NCBI GenBank assembly: GCA_964555935.1
Contig: CAZKUN010000001.1
Coordinates: 1-64,000, forward strand
Direction of reading: 5' to 3'
DNA from: CAZKUN01 sp964555935
GTDB lineage: Bacteria > Armatimonadota > Zipacnadia > Zipacnadales > VGFC01
Length of the DNA stretch: 64,000 nt
Shown here one piece after another: positions 16,788-25,895 of the stretch; the first letter of the stretch is position 1, and each line of letters opens with the position of its first letter. The notes beneath the pieces are model-generated. The model worked only from the letters and a program-made list of their open reading frames with translations, had not been told where the DNA came from and made no database searches. The translations under genes were made by a program, and so were the position numbers.

Positions 16788-18017
16788 ATGATGCTCGTTT
16801 CTCGTCGCCTCACGATTGCCTTGTTCATCGCCACGCTCGTGACCGCCGCCACATGCCCGGCATTCGCCCAAGCCAAGCGCACGGTCGTTGTCAGCGCCGG
16901 CGCTCGCAGCTACAGCCGCGTGCCGGTGAGCGTTACGCTCCCCGAGCCCAAGAAGAAGGGCTGGCAGTCCGTGGTTGTCACTGTGGCTGAGACCGGCGAG
17001 GTCGCGGCATCAACGGCGGTCGTCGCCAATGACACGCCGACCGTTGAGGTCATCTGGATGGTGGACGACCTCGCGCAGGGCGATTCGCGGGCCTACAAAG
17101 TTGCGTTCTCGAAGGAAGAAAGCGCCCCGCCGACTGTGTCGTTTGGCGAGCCCGAGGGTGGCGCTCTCTCCATCCTCATCGACGACGAGTTGTTCACCGA
17201 TTACGTCTTCGAGGGTGGCGCCAAGCCGTACTGCTATCCGGTCATCGGACCGACGGGCGCGCCGGTGACGCGCGGATACCCGATGGAGGAGATCGCGGGC
17301 GAGGCCGGCGACCACCACCATCACAAGTCATTCTGGTTCACCTTCGGCGAGGTGAACGGCCACGACTTCTGGGCGGAGACAGACAAGACTGGCAGGGAAG
17401 TTCACGACGAGTTCCTGCTCGCGCAATCGGGAGACGCGTGCGGTGTCCTCGCGACGACCAATGACTGGATCGCGAAGGACGGGACGAAGATCCTGGAGGA
17501 CGAGCGCGAGTTGCGCATCTATGGGTTGGATGACGTCCGTCTGCTCGACTTCGAGATCACGCTTAGGGCGACGAACGGCGATGTGGAATTCGGCGACACC
17601 AAGGAAGGCATGTTTGGCTTCCGGCTTGCGTCGACCATGCGGCTCGACAAGGGCGGGCATATCGTGAATTCCGCCGGCGATCTGGATGGGGCCACGTGGG
17701 GCAAGGCAGCCGCCTGGTGCGACTACTACGGCCCGGTCGGCGACGACACGGTTGGCGTCGCCATCATGGACGCCCCGAGCAACCTGCGCCATCCGACATA
17801 CTGGCACGTGCGTAACTACGGCCTCTTCGCCGCCAACCCGTTCGGCCTGAAGTACTTCATCGGCGACGAGACCGGCGCTGGGCGGTACACGATCGCCGAC
17901 GGCGGCGAGGTGACGTTCCGTTACCGCGTGCTCATCCATCCCGGCACGACCGAAGACGCCGGCATCGCGGACTGGTTTGCCGAATTCGCCAGCCCTCCGG
18001 CCGTCGAAGTCAAGTAA
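16788..18017 (+). CDS. secreted PmoA-like (DUF6807) protein
   Basis: 409 residues. The N-terminus is a clear signal peptide: RR, a hydrophobic stretch ALFIATLVTAAT, then a cut site near AFAQA. The body matches the DUF6807 proteins often labelled PmoA, with the diagnostic GDHHHHKSFWFTFGEVNGHDFW segment near 180 and HPTYWHVRNYGLFAANPFG near 335. Despite the label, these are not methane mono-oxygenase subunits; they occur with sugar isomerases and Gfo/Idh oxidoreductases in polysaccharide-using bacteria. A sugar isomerase-like gene follows 28 bp later. Start ATG 16788 (or 16791) behind GGAGGG. Confidence 0.8.
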   Translation: MMLVSRRLTIALFIATLVTAATCPAFAQAKRTVVVSAGARSYSRVPVSVTLPEPKKKGWQSVVVTVAETGEVAASTAVVANDTPTVEVIWMVDDLAQGDSRAYKVAFSKEESAPPTVSFGEPEGGALSILIDDELFTDYVFEGGAKPYCYPVIGPTGAPVTRGYPMEEIAGEAGDHHHHKSFWFTFGEVNGHDFWAETDKTGREVHDEFLLAQSGDACGVLATTNDWIAKDGTKILEDERELRIYGLDDVRLLDFEITLRATNGDVEFGDTKEGMFGFRLASTMRLDKGGHIVNSAGDLDGATWGKAAAWCDYYGPVGDDTVGVAIMDAPSNLRHPTYWHVRNYGLFAANPFGLKYFIGDETGAGRYTIADGGEVTFRYRVLIHPGTTEDAGIADWFAEFASPPAVEVK

Positions 18018-18045
18018 GGCGCATCCAGCGATCAGGTGCGAACGA

Positions 18046-18930
18046 ATGCAACTTGAGATGGACCGCAGGAGATTCCTACAGGTATCCGGCGCCGCTGCGG
18101 GCATGGGCGTGGCCGGGACAGCCCTGGGACAGAACCCGCAGCCGGACCCACGAAAGGAGCCGCTGGGCAGAATGAAGCTTGGAGTGGTGACCTACAACAT
18201 CGCGAAAGACTGGGACCTGCCGACGCTGATCGAGAAGTGCACCGAGATCGGGCTGGAGGGCGTTGAGCTGCGCACGACGCACGCCCATGGTGTCGAGCCG
18301 ACACTGTCGGCCGACGAGCGCGCAGATGTGCGCGCGCGCTTCGACGATTCTCCCGTGACGCTCTGGGGGCTGGGCTCGACGTGCGAGTACCACTCGACCG
18401 ATGCCGCCGAGGTGCAGAAGCAGATCGATATCACGCGCGATTTCTGCGAACTCGCTCAGGATGTCGGCGCCGCCGGCGTGAAGGTCCGCCCCAACGGCAT
18501 CCCCGACGAGGTGCCCGTCGAGCAGACGCTCGAACAGATAGGCAAGTCGCTGCTCAAGTGCGGCGAGATTGCCGCGGACCACGGCGTTGAGATCTGGATG
18601 GAGGTCCACGGGAACAAGAGCCAGCATCCCCCGCACTGTCGGACCATCATGGACCACTGCCAGCACCCGTCCGTCGGCGTCTGCTGGAACTCCAACCCTG
18701 GAGAGGCAGTCGACGGCACGGTCAAGCCGTACTTCGACCTGCTGAAGGACTACATCAAGTCATGCCACATCACTGAACTCGCCAACGATGCGTACCCGTG
18801 GAAGGAACTCTTCAGCCTGCTGAAGGGGATCGGCTACGACCGCTTCACGCTGGCCGAGATCCAGGACAACCCACAGCCCGAGCGGTTCATGAAGTACTAC
18901 CGCGCGCTGTGGCTGGAGCAGACCAGCTAG
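18046..18930 (+). CDS. sugar phosphate isomerase/epimerase family protein with Tat-like signal
   Basis: 294 residues from ATG 18046. The N-terminus MDRRRFLQVSGAAAGMG is a twin-arginine signal, so the protein is probably exported folded. The rest is a xylose-isomerase-like TIM barrel with metal-site segments GLEGVELRTTHAHG, EIWMEVHGN, GVCWNSNPGE, SCHITELAND and FTLAEIQDN. The reaction is probably sugar or sugar-acid isomerisation, with the substrate unknown. It is in the same orientation and close to the PmoA-like gene, so the pair likely acts on one carbohydrate. A longer reading from 17977 would overlap the upstream gene and is not favoured. Confidence 0.78.
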   Translation: MQLEMDRRRFLQVSGAAAGMGVAGTALGQNPQPDPRKEPLGRMKLGVVTYNIAKDWDLPTLIEKCTEIGLEGVELRTTHAHGVEPTLSADERADVRARFDDSPVTLWGLGSTCEYHSTDAAEVQKQIDITRDFCELAQDVGAAGVKVRPNGIPDEVPVEQTLEQIGKSLLKCGEIAADHGVEIWMEVHGNKSQHPPHCRTIMDHCQHPSVGVCWNSNPGEAVDGTVKPYFDLLKDYIKSCHITELANDAYPWKELFSLLKGIGYDRFTLAEIQDNPQPERFMKYYRALWLEQTS

Positions 18931-18959
18931 TCGAACCGGTCAGCCAGCACGCGACGAAA

Positions 18960-18986
18960 GGGCCCGCCTGATGTGACGGCGGGCCC
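18960..18986. terminator. hairpin between convergent genes
   Basis: A perfect 9-bp stem, GGGCCCGCC (18960-18968) with GGCGGGCCC (18978-18986), lies between the isomerase-like gene and the convergent HD-GYP gene. There is no long T-tract on either side, so it may be a weak bidirectional terminator. Confidence 0.55.
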
Positions 18987-19021
18987 TCCGATTCAGGGCG
19001 CGGGCTGTCGGTCGAAAACGT

Positions 19022-20803
19022 CTACCCACAGGCCATGTCATGGACCCTTTGGTTCAGGTTCATCACGGGCTGTTGGGCCCGCTGGGCATCCTCGACGAGC
19101 TGCTCGCCCACAAACGCCTCTACGAGACGCGGATCGAACTGCTCGCCCGCACATAGTGTCAGTTCCGCGCAGGCGTCCTGGACCGACATGCTGCCCTTGT
19201 AGGGCCTGCCGTGGGTCATCGCGTCGAAGGCATCGGCAACCGAGACCATCCGCGCCAAGAGAGGGATCTCCTCGCCCTCGAGCCCATCGGGGTAACCGGA
19301 GCCGTCGAAGCGCTCGTGGTGATGGCGCAGCACGGGCAGGATGAACGATAGCTCATCCAGGTTCTCGAAGATGTTGCTCCCCGTGACCGGGTGCTCTTTG
19401 ACCAGATCCCACTCGCTTTCGTCGAGATGGGTCTTGCCGTGCAGCAGGCCCTCCGGCATGCCGATCTTGCCGATGTCGTGCAACAGCGCAGCCAGCTCGC
19501 CAGCCTCGCTGATCCGGGACGGCAGCTCCAGCGCTTTCGCCAAGGCCACGACGTAGACGGCAACGCGGTCGGAGTGACCCCGCGTGTCGGGGTCTTTGGC
19601 ATCGATCGCAGCCGCGAGCGTCCCCACAGCCCGGTTCAGCACAGACTGGGTCTCGCGGTTGATGCGCGCGTAATCGAGCAGGAGCGCGGCTTGCGGCGCG
19701 AGAGCGCACGCCATGAGCAGATCCGCCTCCAGGAATGCCTTACGCGGGGATGTCTCGGTCGCGTACTTCCCGCATAGCACAATCGTAGCGATGGTGCGCT
19801 CTCCCAACTTCAGTGGCAGGGCAAGCGCCGTGGAGATGTGCTTCGCGTGTTCTCCGAGTTCCGACTCACAGCTGACGGTCGGCAGGACGAAGGCCTGGCC
19901 ATGGTGTTCAGCCAAATCGGCCGCATCGCGGGCGAAGGACTTGTAGACCTCCGCGTCCGCGGGGCCGTCATCATCCGCCGGCCCTGAGATCACCCAGTGG
20001 GCGCCGACGTCGCCACGGGCCTCGACGCACATCAGTCGGGTTTCGGCCCCCAGCGCGTGGGCGACAAGCCGCAGGATCGCGCGCGGCGCCGTCTCGGCCA
20101 ATCGATAGGATGCCGCGACCGGGCCTTCGGCGAAATCGAGATCCTGCGCATCGGCGCCGTTTGCCCCTCCGACCTGGTCCGGCAGCAGCACGTCCGCGCG
20201 GGTGCAGAGATCCGCTCCGAGTTTCGTGACCCTCTCGTGCCAATCGAGCTGGGCACGGACGCCGCGGTTAATCAGTCCGAGCGTTATCGCCATCAGCAGG
20301 ACAGACCCGGAGAACGTGGTCGCCCGAGCCGCCGACGACATCTCGATGATCGTGGAATCGGCACTGATGAGCGTGGCGAAGCTGTAGAGTGCCGCGGAAA
20401 GCCCGGCGGCCGCGAGAGTGTCGCGCAGTGTCAGCCGCACTCCGGACTGCAGAATCGGCAGATAGTAGAGCAGGTAGTACTGGTTCCCCGGCGCGCCCGA
20501 GACGAGAATGAGTGCGGTGACTAACACGACGTCGACTGCGACCAAGGGCAACCGCAGTGGGGCCAACTCCCTGCCGGAGAGCGCCGAAAGGCTGGTGGCG
20601 ACTACGTAGACGATTGCCAGGACGTTGAGCATCCCGAACGCGGAGAACTGCGCGTCTGCGAGAATCAGCTCACCCTCCATCAGCAGCAGCACGGTTGCGA
20701 AGACGACTCCGCGCGCGGTGGTGACGCACCGTTCTGCCGTGGTGGCTGTTACCGAACTCCAGCGACTGGAGACCCGACCCGCAGTCGTGGCCGCATGTGC
20801 CAT
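19022..20803 (-). CDS. membrane HD-GYP phosphodiesterase with GAF-like domain
   Basis: 593 residues from ATG 20803, which follows CTCCCCC on the plus strand (GGGGGAG ribosome-binding site, 7-base spacing); longer readings to 20878 lack such a site. About five hydrophobic segments lie in the first 200 residues. A GAF-like sensor region follows (about 235-385), then an HD-GYP domain with LLHDIGKIGMPEG and HHERFDGSGYPDGL plus VADAFDAMTHGRPYK. HD-GYP domains hydrolyse cyclic di-GMP, so it probably links a membrane or small-molecule signal to c-di-GMP turnover. It is downstream of the CehA/McbA-like gene, with a 320-bp gap, so it has its own promoter or a long leader. Confidence 0.85.
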   Translation of the reverse strand: MAHAATTAGRVSSRWSSVTATTAERCVTTARGVVFATVLLLMEGELILADAQFSAFGMLNVLAIVYVVATSLSALSGRELAPLRLPLVAVDVVLVTALILVSGAPGNQYYLLYYLPILQSGVRLTLRDTLAAAGLSAALYSFATLISADSTIIEMSSAARATTFSGSVLLMAITLGLINRGVRAQLDWHERVTKLGADLCTRADVLLPDQVGGANGADAQDLDFAEGPVAASYRLAETAPRAILRLVAHALGAETRLMCVEARGDVGAHWVISGPADDDGPADAEVYKSFARDAADLAEHHGQAFVLPTVSCESELGEHAKHISTALALPLKLGERTIATIVLCGKYATETSPRKAFLEADLLMACALAPQAALLLDYARINRETQSVLNRAVGTLAAAIDAKDPDTRGHSDRVAVYVVALAKALELPSRISEAGELAALLHDIGKIGMPEGLLHGKTHLDESEWDLVKEHPVTGSNIFENLDELSFILPVLRHHHERFDGSGYPDGLEGEEIPLLARMVSVADAFDAMTHGRPYKGSMSVQDACAELTLCAGEQFDPRLVEAFVGEQLVEDAQRAQQPVMNLNQRVHDMACG

Positions 20804-21125
20804 GATGGAACTCCCCCGTGCTGCGGCGGCGCGCCAACACCCGTGCCCGACGCCGATCGCGAGTAGCGCGACGCTCAAGCGTGCTGGACGGCCACCGGCA
20901 TTATCTGCACGCGACGGCTCACATCGTTGTGATCGCGCGGTATGAGTCAGCGTCCTGCGCGTCGTCCGGCCAGCTCCTTACAGCCTAATCGCCGACGGCG
21001 GCACTGCCGACGGAGCGGCCCGGACATGGACGCGCTAACACACGGTCTTTACCACACGTGCCGATATCCGTCACAAGAACATGTGCGTGTGCGATGGGGC
21101 CACAGAAGAGGGTTGCGACTCGCGG
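20804..21125. other. 322-bp intergenic region
   Basis: I see no gene here. Read on the minus strand, it is the 5' region of the HD-GYP gene. I looked for a c-di-GMP riboswitch core and found none, and no good -35/-10 pair is visible. It has short direct repeats of GCCGACGG (near 20991 and 21006). Confidence 0.4.
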
Positions 21126-23141
21126 CTAGGGCTTCCCAAGCGGGAAGTTCACGGTGGCTGTGGAGACGACTTCGCGGAGGGCCGCGTAGCGCGACCAGTC
21201 GAGCAGCCCGCCCGCGGGGGTCGATCGGAGGAACTTGGCGACCTCAGGCGAGTCCCAGGCGACGAACTTGGTGCTGCTTCCCGTCCGAGGCTGCCCGGCA
21301 GGGGTGACCACCACGCCGTAGCGCGAGTGAGACACCTCAAGCATCGCCGTAGCGAGGGTAGTTACGCTGTAAGATCCATCCGCCCCAGTCGTGACGGTGA
21401 GAGCCTTGCCGCCCGGCGGAGTCGCTTTCACGCGGGCGCCCTCCACCGGGTCATTCGTCGCGGAATCATACACGCGTCCGGAGAGGGTCACCTCAGCGGC
21501 TCGCGGCGGTGTCGACGTGGGGCCGGTCATGTAAATCGGTGATGTCTGGGCCACAAGGGGCACGCCGTCTTCCGTGCCCACGGCGCCCGTGGCCCGCAGC
21601 GCGTACCAGGTGGCCTGGCGCTCGCGAACAGCTATCCTGGCGCTGACGTGGTTGGGGCCGACCTCAGCGACGTCCCACGTGCGCACAATCCGGCCGCCTC
21701 TGATCAACTCCATCTTGGTAATTCCGCCACCAGGAATGCAGCCAAGCCACGCATCGAGTTCGGCCACGCGACTGGAGTCATCCGCGGGAAGCGTCTCCCC
21801 CGGAAGCGCCTCGCCAAGGGCCAACGTCACGACGGGCCCCGTGCTGGCACTGGTGGTGGCGCGCTTGAGCCCTCTAACCACCTCTGCCAGCGTGAGTTCT
21901 CCCTCAATCTGCACGAACGTCCGATCCGAGACCGGCACGCACCCGTTGCCAATCACCCCGCAGGAGAGCGACGCCGCGCCGAGGCGATAGCTTCGGGACA
22001 CCAGCATAGACCACAATTCCATGGCCCGCGGGGCGTCCGGTTGCGAGAGTTTCAGGTCAAGCAGGGGTACGGACAGGGGATCAGCGATGAGGTCGAACGC
22101 CAGTTGAGGCGCCAACTCCCGGTAGAGGGCGACCGCTCGAGGGCTCGCGCCCGCCTGGAAGTAGCCGGGCGACATCGGCTCGCCCGCCAGAGGCGGCTTC
22201 GCCGCGAGCAGCACCTGTCGACCCGTGTCCGCAATGCCCACCTCGTCGGCGAGCCAAAGCTGGAAACGCTCGTTGGAGAGTTCGCTCGCGACCTGGCGCG
22301 GGTCGCCCTGCGCCGCATCTGAACCGTAGTCCGGTAGCACCGCGGCCCAATCGTAACCCTCAGCTCTGAGAACCGTCGCCGCGAGCGGCAAGTTGACCGC
22401 GTAGCCGCCCGTGCCCGATGCGACTCGGCATCCGAGCGCGCCACACGTCCACCCAAGTCCCACGCCCTCGCCGCCCGGCACAAGCGAGATCGGCGCGTCC
22501 ACTTGCTGGTCGGCCACGACATCGACCACGCTCTGAGTCGCGCGCATGAGGATCCCCGACGTGCAGGTCAACTCCACCTGGCCCGGCGGAACGGCCATGA
22601 CCGTCTCGCCCAGCGACCAAGAGCATGCCCCGAAGGGCACGATCCATCCGCGAACACTTTCGTCGGGCACGAGGGAGTTGCCGGCGGAGTCGATCGTGGA
22701 CGCGGCCTGGATGAACTGAGGCGTGGCCCACTCGCCCTCAGCCGCCGCGCGCCATCGGGTGACGATGCGGGTGGGGCATGGCTCTCCCCGATCCGTGCGA
22801 ACTGCCTGAACGTGCACGATGCCGAACGGGGATTCCGCGGGCTTCAGGGCGAAGTCCGACTTGCCCTTGCCTGCGATGACACCCGGAACGATGAGGGGTT
22901 GCTTGCCAAGCGCGAGAACCTGAACCGCGTATGTTGCCTTGGGGACCGGCGTGAGGACGTAACGACCCTTGGCGTCGGTCTGCACCACCAGCCCGGTATT
23001 GAGTTGCACCCAGGCGCCGACGACCGGCTGGCCATCGGCTGTGACCTTGCCCGATATCGCGGTCGACGACCACGCGGGCGAAACGCACGCGGCGATGGCC
23101 ACCGCCCCAACAACACCCGCCGCCGCCCAGGCACGACTCAT
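21126..23141 (-). CDS. secreted CehA/McbA-like protein with carboxypeptidase-regulatory-like domains, probable pseudoenzyme
   Basis: 671 residues from ATG 23141 (GAGAGG upstream), beginning with the signal peptide MSRAWAAAGVVGAVAIAACVSPAWS. Residues about 27-95 form a carboxypeptidase-regulatory-like beta domain (GKVTADGQPVVGAWVQL, DAKGRYVLTPVP), and a second one sits near 560-620. The centre has the order of CehA/McbA PHP-type metallohydrolases: a segment like LAATVLRAEGYDWAAVLPD and a late FVQIEGELTLAEVVRGLKRATTSASTGPVV block. The usual His/Asp metal ligands (HxHT, TDHN) are replaced, for example by WTCGALG and LPDYG. It is followed by HD-GYP and preceded by the secreted protein at 23173. 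Confidence 0.6.
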   Translation of the reverse strand: MSRAWAAAGVVGAVAIAACVSPAWSSTAISGKVTADGQPVVGAWVQLNTGLVVQTDAKGRYVLTPVPKATYAVQVLALGKQPLIVPGVIAGKGKSDFALKPAESPFGIVHVQAVRTDRGEPCPTRIVTRWRAAAEGEWATPQFIQAASTIDSAGNSLVPDESVRGWIVPFGACSWSLGETVMAVPPGQVELTCTSGILMRATQSVVDVVADQQVDAPISLVPGGEGVGLGWTCGALGCRVASGTGGYAVNLPLAATVLRAEGYDWAAVLPDYGSDAAQGDPRQVASELSNERFQLWLADEVGIADTGRQVLLAAKPPLAGEPMSPGYFQAGASPRAVALYRELAPQLAFDLIADPLSVPLLDLKLSQPDAPRAMELWSMLVSRSYRLGAASLSCGVIGNGCVPVSDRTFVQIEGELTLAEVVRGLKRATTSASTGPVVTLALGEALPGETLPADDSSRVAELDAWLGCIPGGGITKMELIRGGRIVRTWDVAEVGPNHVSARIAVRERQATWYALRATGAVGTEDGVPLVAQTSPIYMTGPTSTPPRAAEVTLSGRVYDSATNDPVEGARVKATPPGGKALTVTTGADGSYSVTTLATAMLEVSHSRYGVVVTPAGQPRTGSSTKFVAWDSPEVAKFLRSTPAGGLLDWSRYAALREVVSTATVNFPLGKP

Positions 23142-23172
23142 TGGCTGCCTCTCTCGCGTTCGACGTGGTGAT

Positions 23173-24445
23173 TTACTCGACCGGCCACCATGGATCATCG
23201 ACCAGCCGGTCATGTGCTTCCAGAACATCGTCAGCGCTCTCAGCCAACACAAATGCCAACTCTATCTCAACGGCGTCACCCAGCTTCGTCGGGATGCGCG
23301 TGGGATCCGTGTACAGCAGCATCGTCCCAAAGCGCGACTCTCCGAACGAGTGCGGCGACACCAGGCCGATTCCCGTGCCGCCGTCTTTCGCCGACGGCAG
23401 GAACACCCACCCCAGCTTCCCGAGGGACAGGTACGTCATCGACCACTCGTGCTCGCCATCGGGCGTCACGAAGCCCTGCCCCGGGAGCCATCCCCAAAAT
23501 GAATAGACATCCCCGTCGGCGTGGAGGTTTCGTGCCCGGCTCGTAACCAGCAGTCCCGCGAAGCCCGTCGCGGGCGCGACGTCGAACTCCAACTCGCCAA
23601 ACTCGCTGAGGTCTTGCCCATCGGTGTCGGTCACGCGCGCGGTCAGTCGAACACCCGCACCGCCCGGCAAATCGGCGATGTCCGTCACCTCGTAGGCGTA
23701 GAAGTGAGGCTCACCAATCTGGGTCGTGAGATACGCGCTTGCGCCCGTGTCACCGAGGCGAATGAAGCTCTTCCAGTTGCCCTCGCCTCCGACCACAAAC
23801 TCGTCGCCCCCACAGCAGACGGTTACCGTCTGCCCATCGGCGTGTCGGCGGATCCCGTCGATGGTCACGCGGACAGGTATGCGGCAGACATTCGCAGCCG
23901 GAGAGCGGTCTGCCGCCTCGATGTGCCCGTCGTAAACCCCCGCGCCCAGAACGGAGAGATCGAACTCGGCCACGAGCGTGTTGCCATCCGCCTCGGCTGA
24001 CGTGGCGGCGGATGTCTGCCCATCGAGCACGATCACGGCAGATCCCGGAGCGATAGGATTCTCCGCATCAGCGAAGGTGACGCGCGCGAGCGGCGCGGCA
24101 CGATCGCCGACACCGCTGCCNNNNNNNNNNGGCACCGGTGGTGGCTATCTCGAGTCTCTCCCCCACCTGGGCGGGGGCATCGCCGATCATGACGGATTCG
24201 ACGGTCGGCGATACGGCATCATCAAGCGTCATCCAATCGGGCTTGTTGATGACGACCAGCGCGCGGCCGCCGGACGTGTCCGCGGGACTGAGGCGGAATG
24301 TGACCGTACCCCCGCCACGCTCGGCCGGCACGGTCCGCCACTCGACATTGGGACCGCCCACGTGGACGTCCTGGGCGGGTGCGCATGACACGACAGCCGC
24401 CACGGTTGCCAACATCACGATGTAGCGTGATCGCACCTGTCTCAC
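23173..24445 (-). CDS. secreted protein of unknown function, split by an assembly gap
   Basis: One gene interrupted by N at 24121-24130. The N-terminal part starts at GTG 24445 with a signal peptide (VMLATVAAVVSCAPAQ; the Cys could make it a lipoprotein) and continues to the gap. The C-terminal part of about 315 residues resumes after the gap in another frame, which only reflects the arbitrary gap length. The sequence looks like beta-sandwich folds, and late segments such as YSFWGWLPGQGFVTPDGEHEWSMTYLSLGKLGWVFLP are tryptophan-rich. I do not recognise the family. It lies in a minus-strand run after the DegT gene (11 bp) and before the CehA/McbA-like gene (31 bp), so it is probably co-transcribed with them. 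Confidence 0.65.
24121..24130. other. assembly gap (10 N) inside a secreted-protein gene
   Basis: Ten N of placeholder length. The frames on the two sides differ, so the true gap is not 10 bp or not a multiple of three plus this offset. Confidence 0.95.
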
Positions 24446-24456
24446 CCCCGAGGAAG

Positions 24457-25731
24457 CTACTGCAGTTCGCCGGCGTGCTCAACGACCTTGCGGATGGCCT
24501 GCGCGTGTTCCTCGATGACCTGCGGCCGGTAATGCTTGAACCACGGGATCGAGTAGCACGAGGTCGGGACGCTCTCGGTCACGGGCAGGCTGCCCGGTCC
24601 TTCGCGCACGTCGCGGTCGGTATTGGCGATGCGCGTCGGCTTGCCATGGCCATAGATGTCAGCGTCGTTCAGCAGCGGGTGCAGGTGCAGCGGGAAGTTG
24701 CATCCCGCGCTGATCCCACAGCCCTCGGCCGCTACGGCCTTGCAGAACGCTTGGATGTCGAGACCGTCCAATTCGTCCGCGCGATACAATCCGTGCGCCG
24801 CATACCATCCGCCCATTGTGCTCTCGGGATCCGAGGGACGGTGGGCCTTGACGCCTGGCAGGCCATCCAGCAGGTCCCAGAAGTAGTTCATCGACTTTTG
24901 GATCTCCACGAGGCGCGCTCCGTAGTGCTTGAGCTGAACGCGCCCGACCGCCGCGGAGAGCTGGTGCATGCGGTACTTCTGCCCGCCCTGCGGGAGGCCG
25001 GAGAACTCCTGAAGATCCGGGAACGTGAGGGACTGGCCGGTGCGCCCATAGTGCCCAAAGGCCACGGCCTTCTCGTAGATGTACTTGTCGTTCGTGATAA
25101 GGAACCCGCCCTCGCCGCACGGCAGGGCTTTCCCCGACATGATCGACATCGCGCCGGCGTCGCCGATCGTGCCGACGAGCTGGCCCTTGTAGTACCCGCC
25201 ATGCGCGTGAGAGACGTCCTCGATAACCTTCACGTTGTGGCGCTTGGCGATCTCCATGATCGGATCCATGTCGCACGGATAGCCACAGTAGTGCACGACG
25301 ATGATCGCCTTGGTTCGCTCGGTGATGCGATGTTCGATATCCGCGGGGTCGATGCAGATCGTGTCCGGGTCGACATCCGCGAAAACAACCGTCGCCCCCA
25401 GCGACAGACACGGGAGCGCGGAGGCCCAGTAAGTGAGGCTTGGGCAGATGATCTCATCGCCGACGCCCACGCCGCATCCCCACATCGCGGCATGCAGCGC
25501 GGCCGTGCCTGTGTTGTGACAGAGCGCGTGGTCGACGCCGTGCCACTCGACGATCTCCGCCTCGAACTTCTGAGTCACGTCGGTATTCGACATCGTGCCG
25601 GCCCTGAGGACTTCCAGGACGGCGACCTCGTCTTCTTCGGTGATGATTGGCCAACTGAAAATATCGCCGGGGTCGGTCTGAACGGCTCGCGGTCCGCCGT
25701 TGATGGCGAGTGAGCTTTCGCTTGACGACAT
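24457..25731 (-). CDS. DegT/DnrJ/EryC1/StrS family PLP aminotransferase
   Basis: 424 residues from ATG 25731, with GGAGG upstream. It is a fold-type I PLP enzyme of the sugar aminotransferase group. It has CHNTGTAALHAAMWGCG near the phosphate site, GDEIICPSLTYWASA, the Asp of KVIEDVSHAHGG, and the probable Schiff-base lysine in SIMSGKALPCGEGG. Such enzymes aminate nucleotide-linked keto-sugars, or dehydrate them in a few cases, for surface glycans or secondary metabolites. No nucleotide-sugar partners are adjacent. It leads a minus-strand run with the secreted protein at 23173 and the CehA/McbA-like gene. Confidence 0.85.
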   Translation of the reverse strand: MSSSESSLAINGGPRAVQTDPGDIFSWPIITEEDEVAVLEVLRAGTMSNTDVTQKFEAEIVEWHGVDHALCHNTGTAALHAAMWGCGVGVGDEIICPSLTYWASALPCLSLGATVVFADVDPDTICIDPADIEHRITERTKAIIVVHYCGYPCDMDPIMEIAKRHNVKVIEDVSHAHGGYYKGQLVGTIGDAGAMSIMSGKALPCGEGGFLITNDKYIYEKAVAFGHYGRTGQSLTFPDLQEFSGLPQGGQKYRMHQLSAAVGRVQLKHYGARLVEIQKSMNYFWDLLDGLPGVKAHRPSDPESTMGGWYAAHGLYRADELDGLDIQAFCKAVAAEGCGISAGCNFPLHLHPLLNDADIYGHGKPTRIANTDRDVREGPGSLPVTESVPTSCYSIPWFKHYRPQVIEEHAQAIRKVVEHAGELQ

Positions 25732-25840
25732 CGTGGGATCGCCTCCGGGTATGGCGCGGTGGGTGCGTAGTTGGCTCGTGGGTTCGCGTCTGCCGCGGCC
25801 ATGCCCTCCCGCGCGCGCCGGCACGAGGCCATCAGGCACG

Positions 25841-25867
25841 AAAAAACCGGCCCCGAAAGGGGGCCGG
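25841..25867 (-). terminator. Rho-independent terminator of the GGDEF-like gene
   Basis: On the minus strand an 8-bp stem, CCGGCCCC (25867-25860 with 25854-25847), is followed by TTTTTT (AAAAAA at 25841-25846 on the plus strand). It lies 29 bp after the stop of the gene at 25896. Confidence 0.88.
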
Positions 25868-25895
25868 CTCGTAATCGTCGCTATGCCTGAAGCCT

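Noticed and set aside
17321..17335. run of four histidines in the PmoA-like protein as a tag or artefact
   Set aside because: The HHHHK segment is a conserved part of the DUF6807 family.
20804..21125. possible c-di-GMP riboswitch upstream of the HD-GYP gene
   Set aside because: The conserved core sequences are absent on the minus strand.
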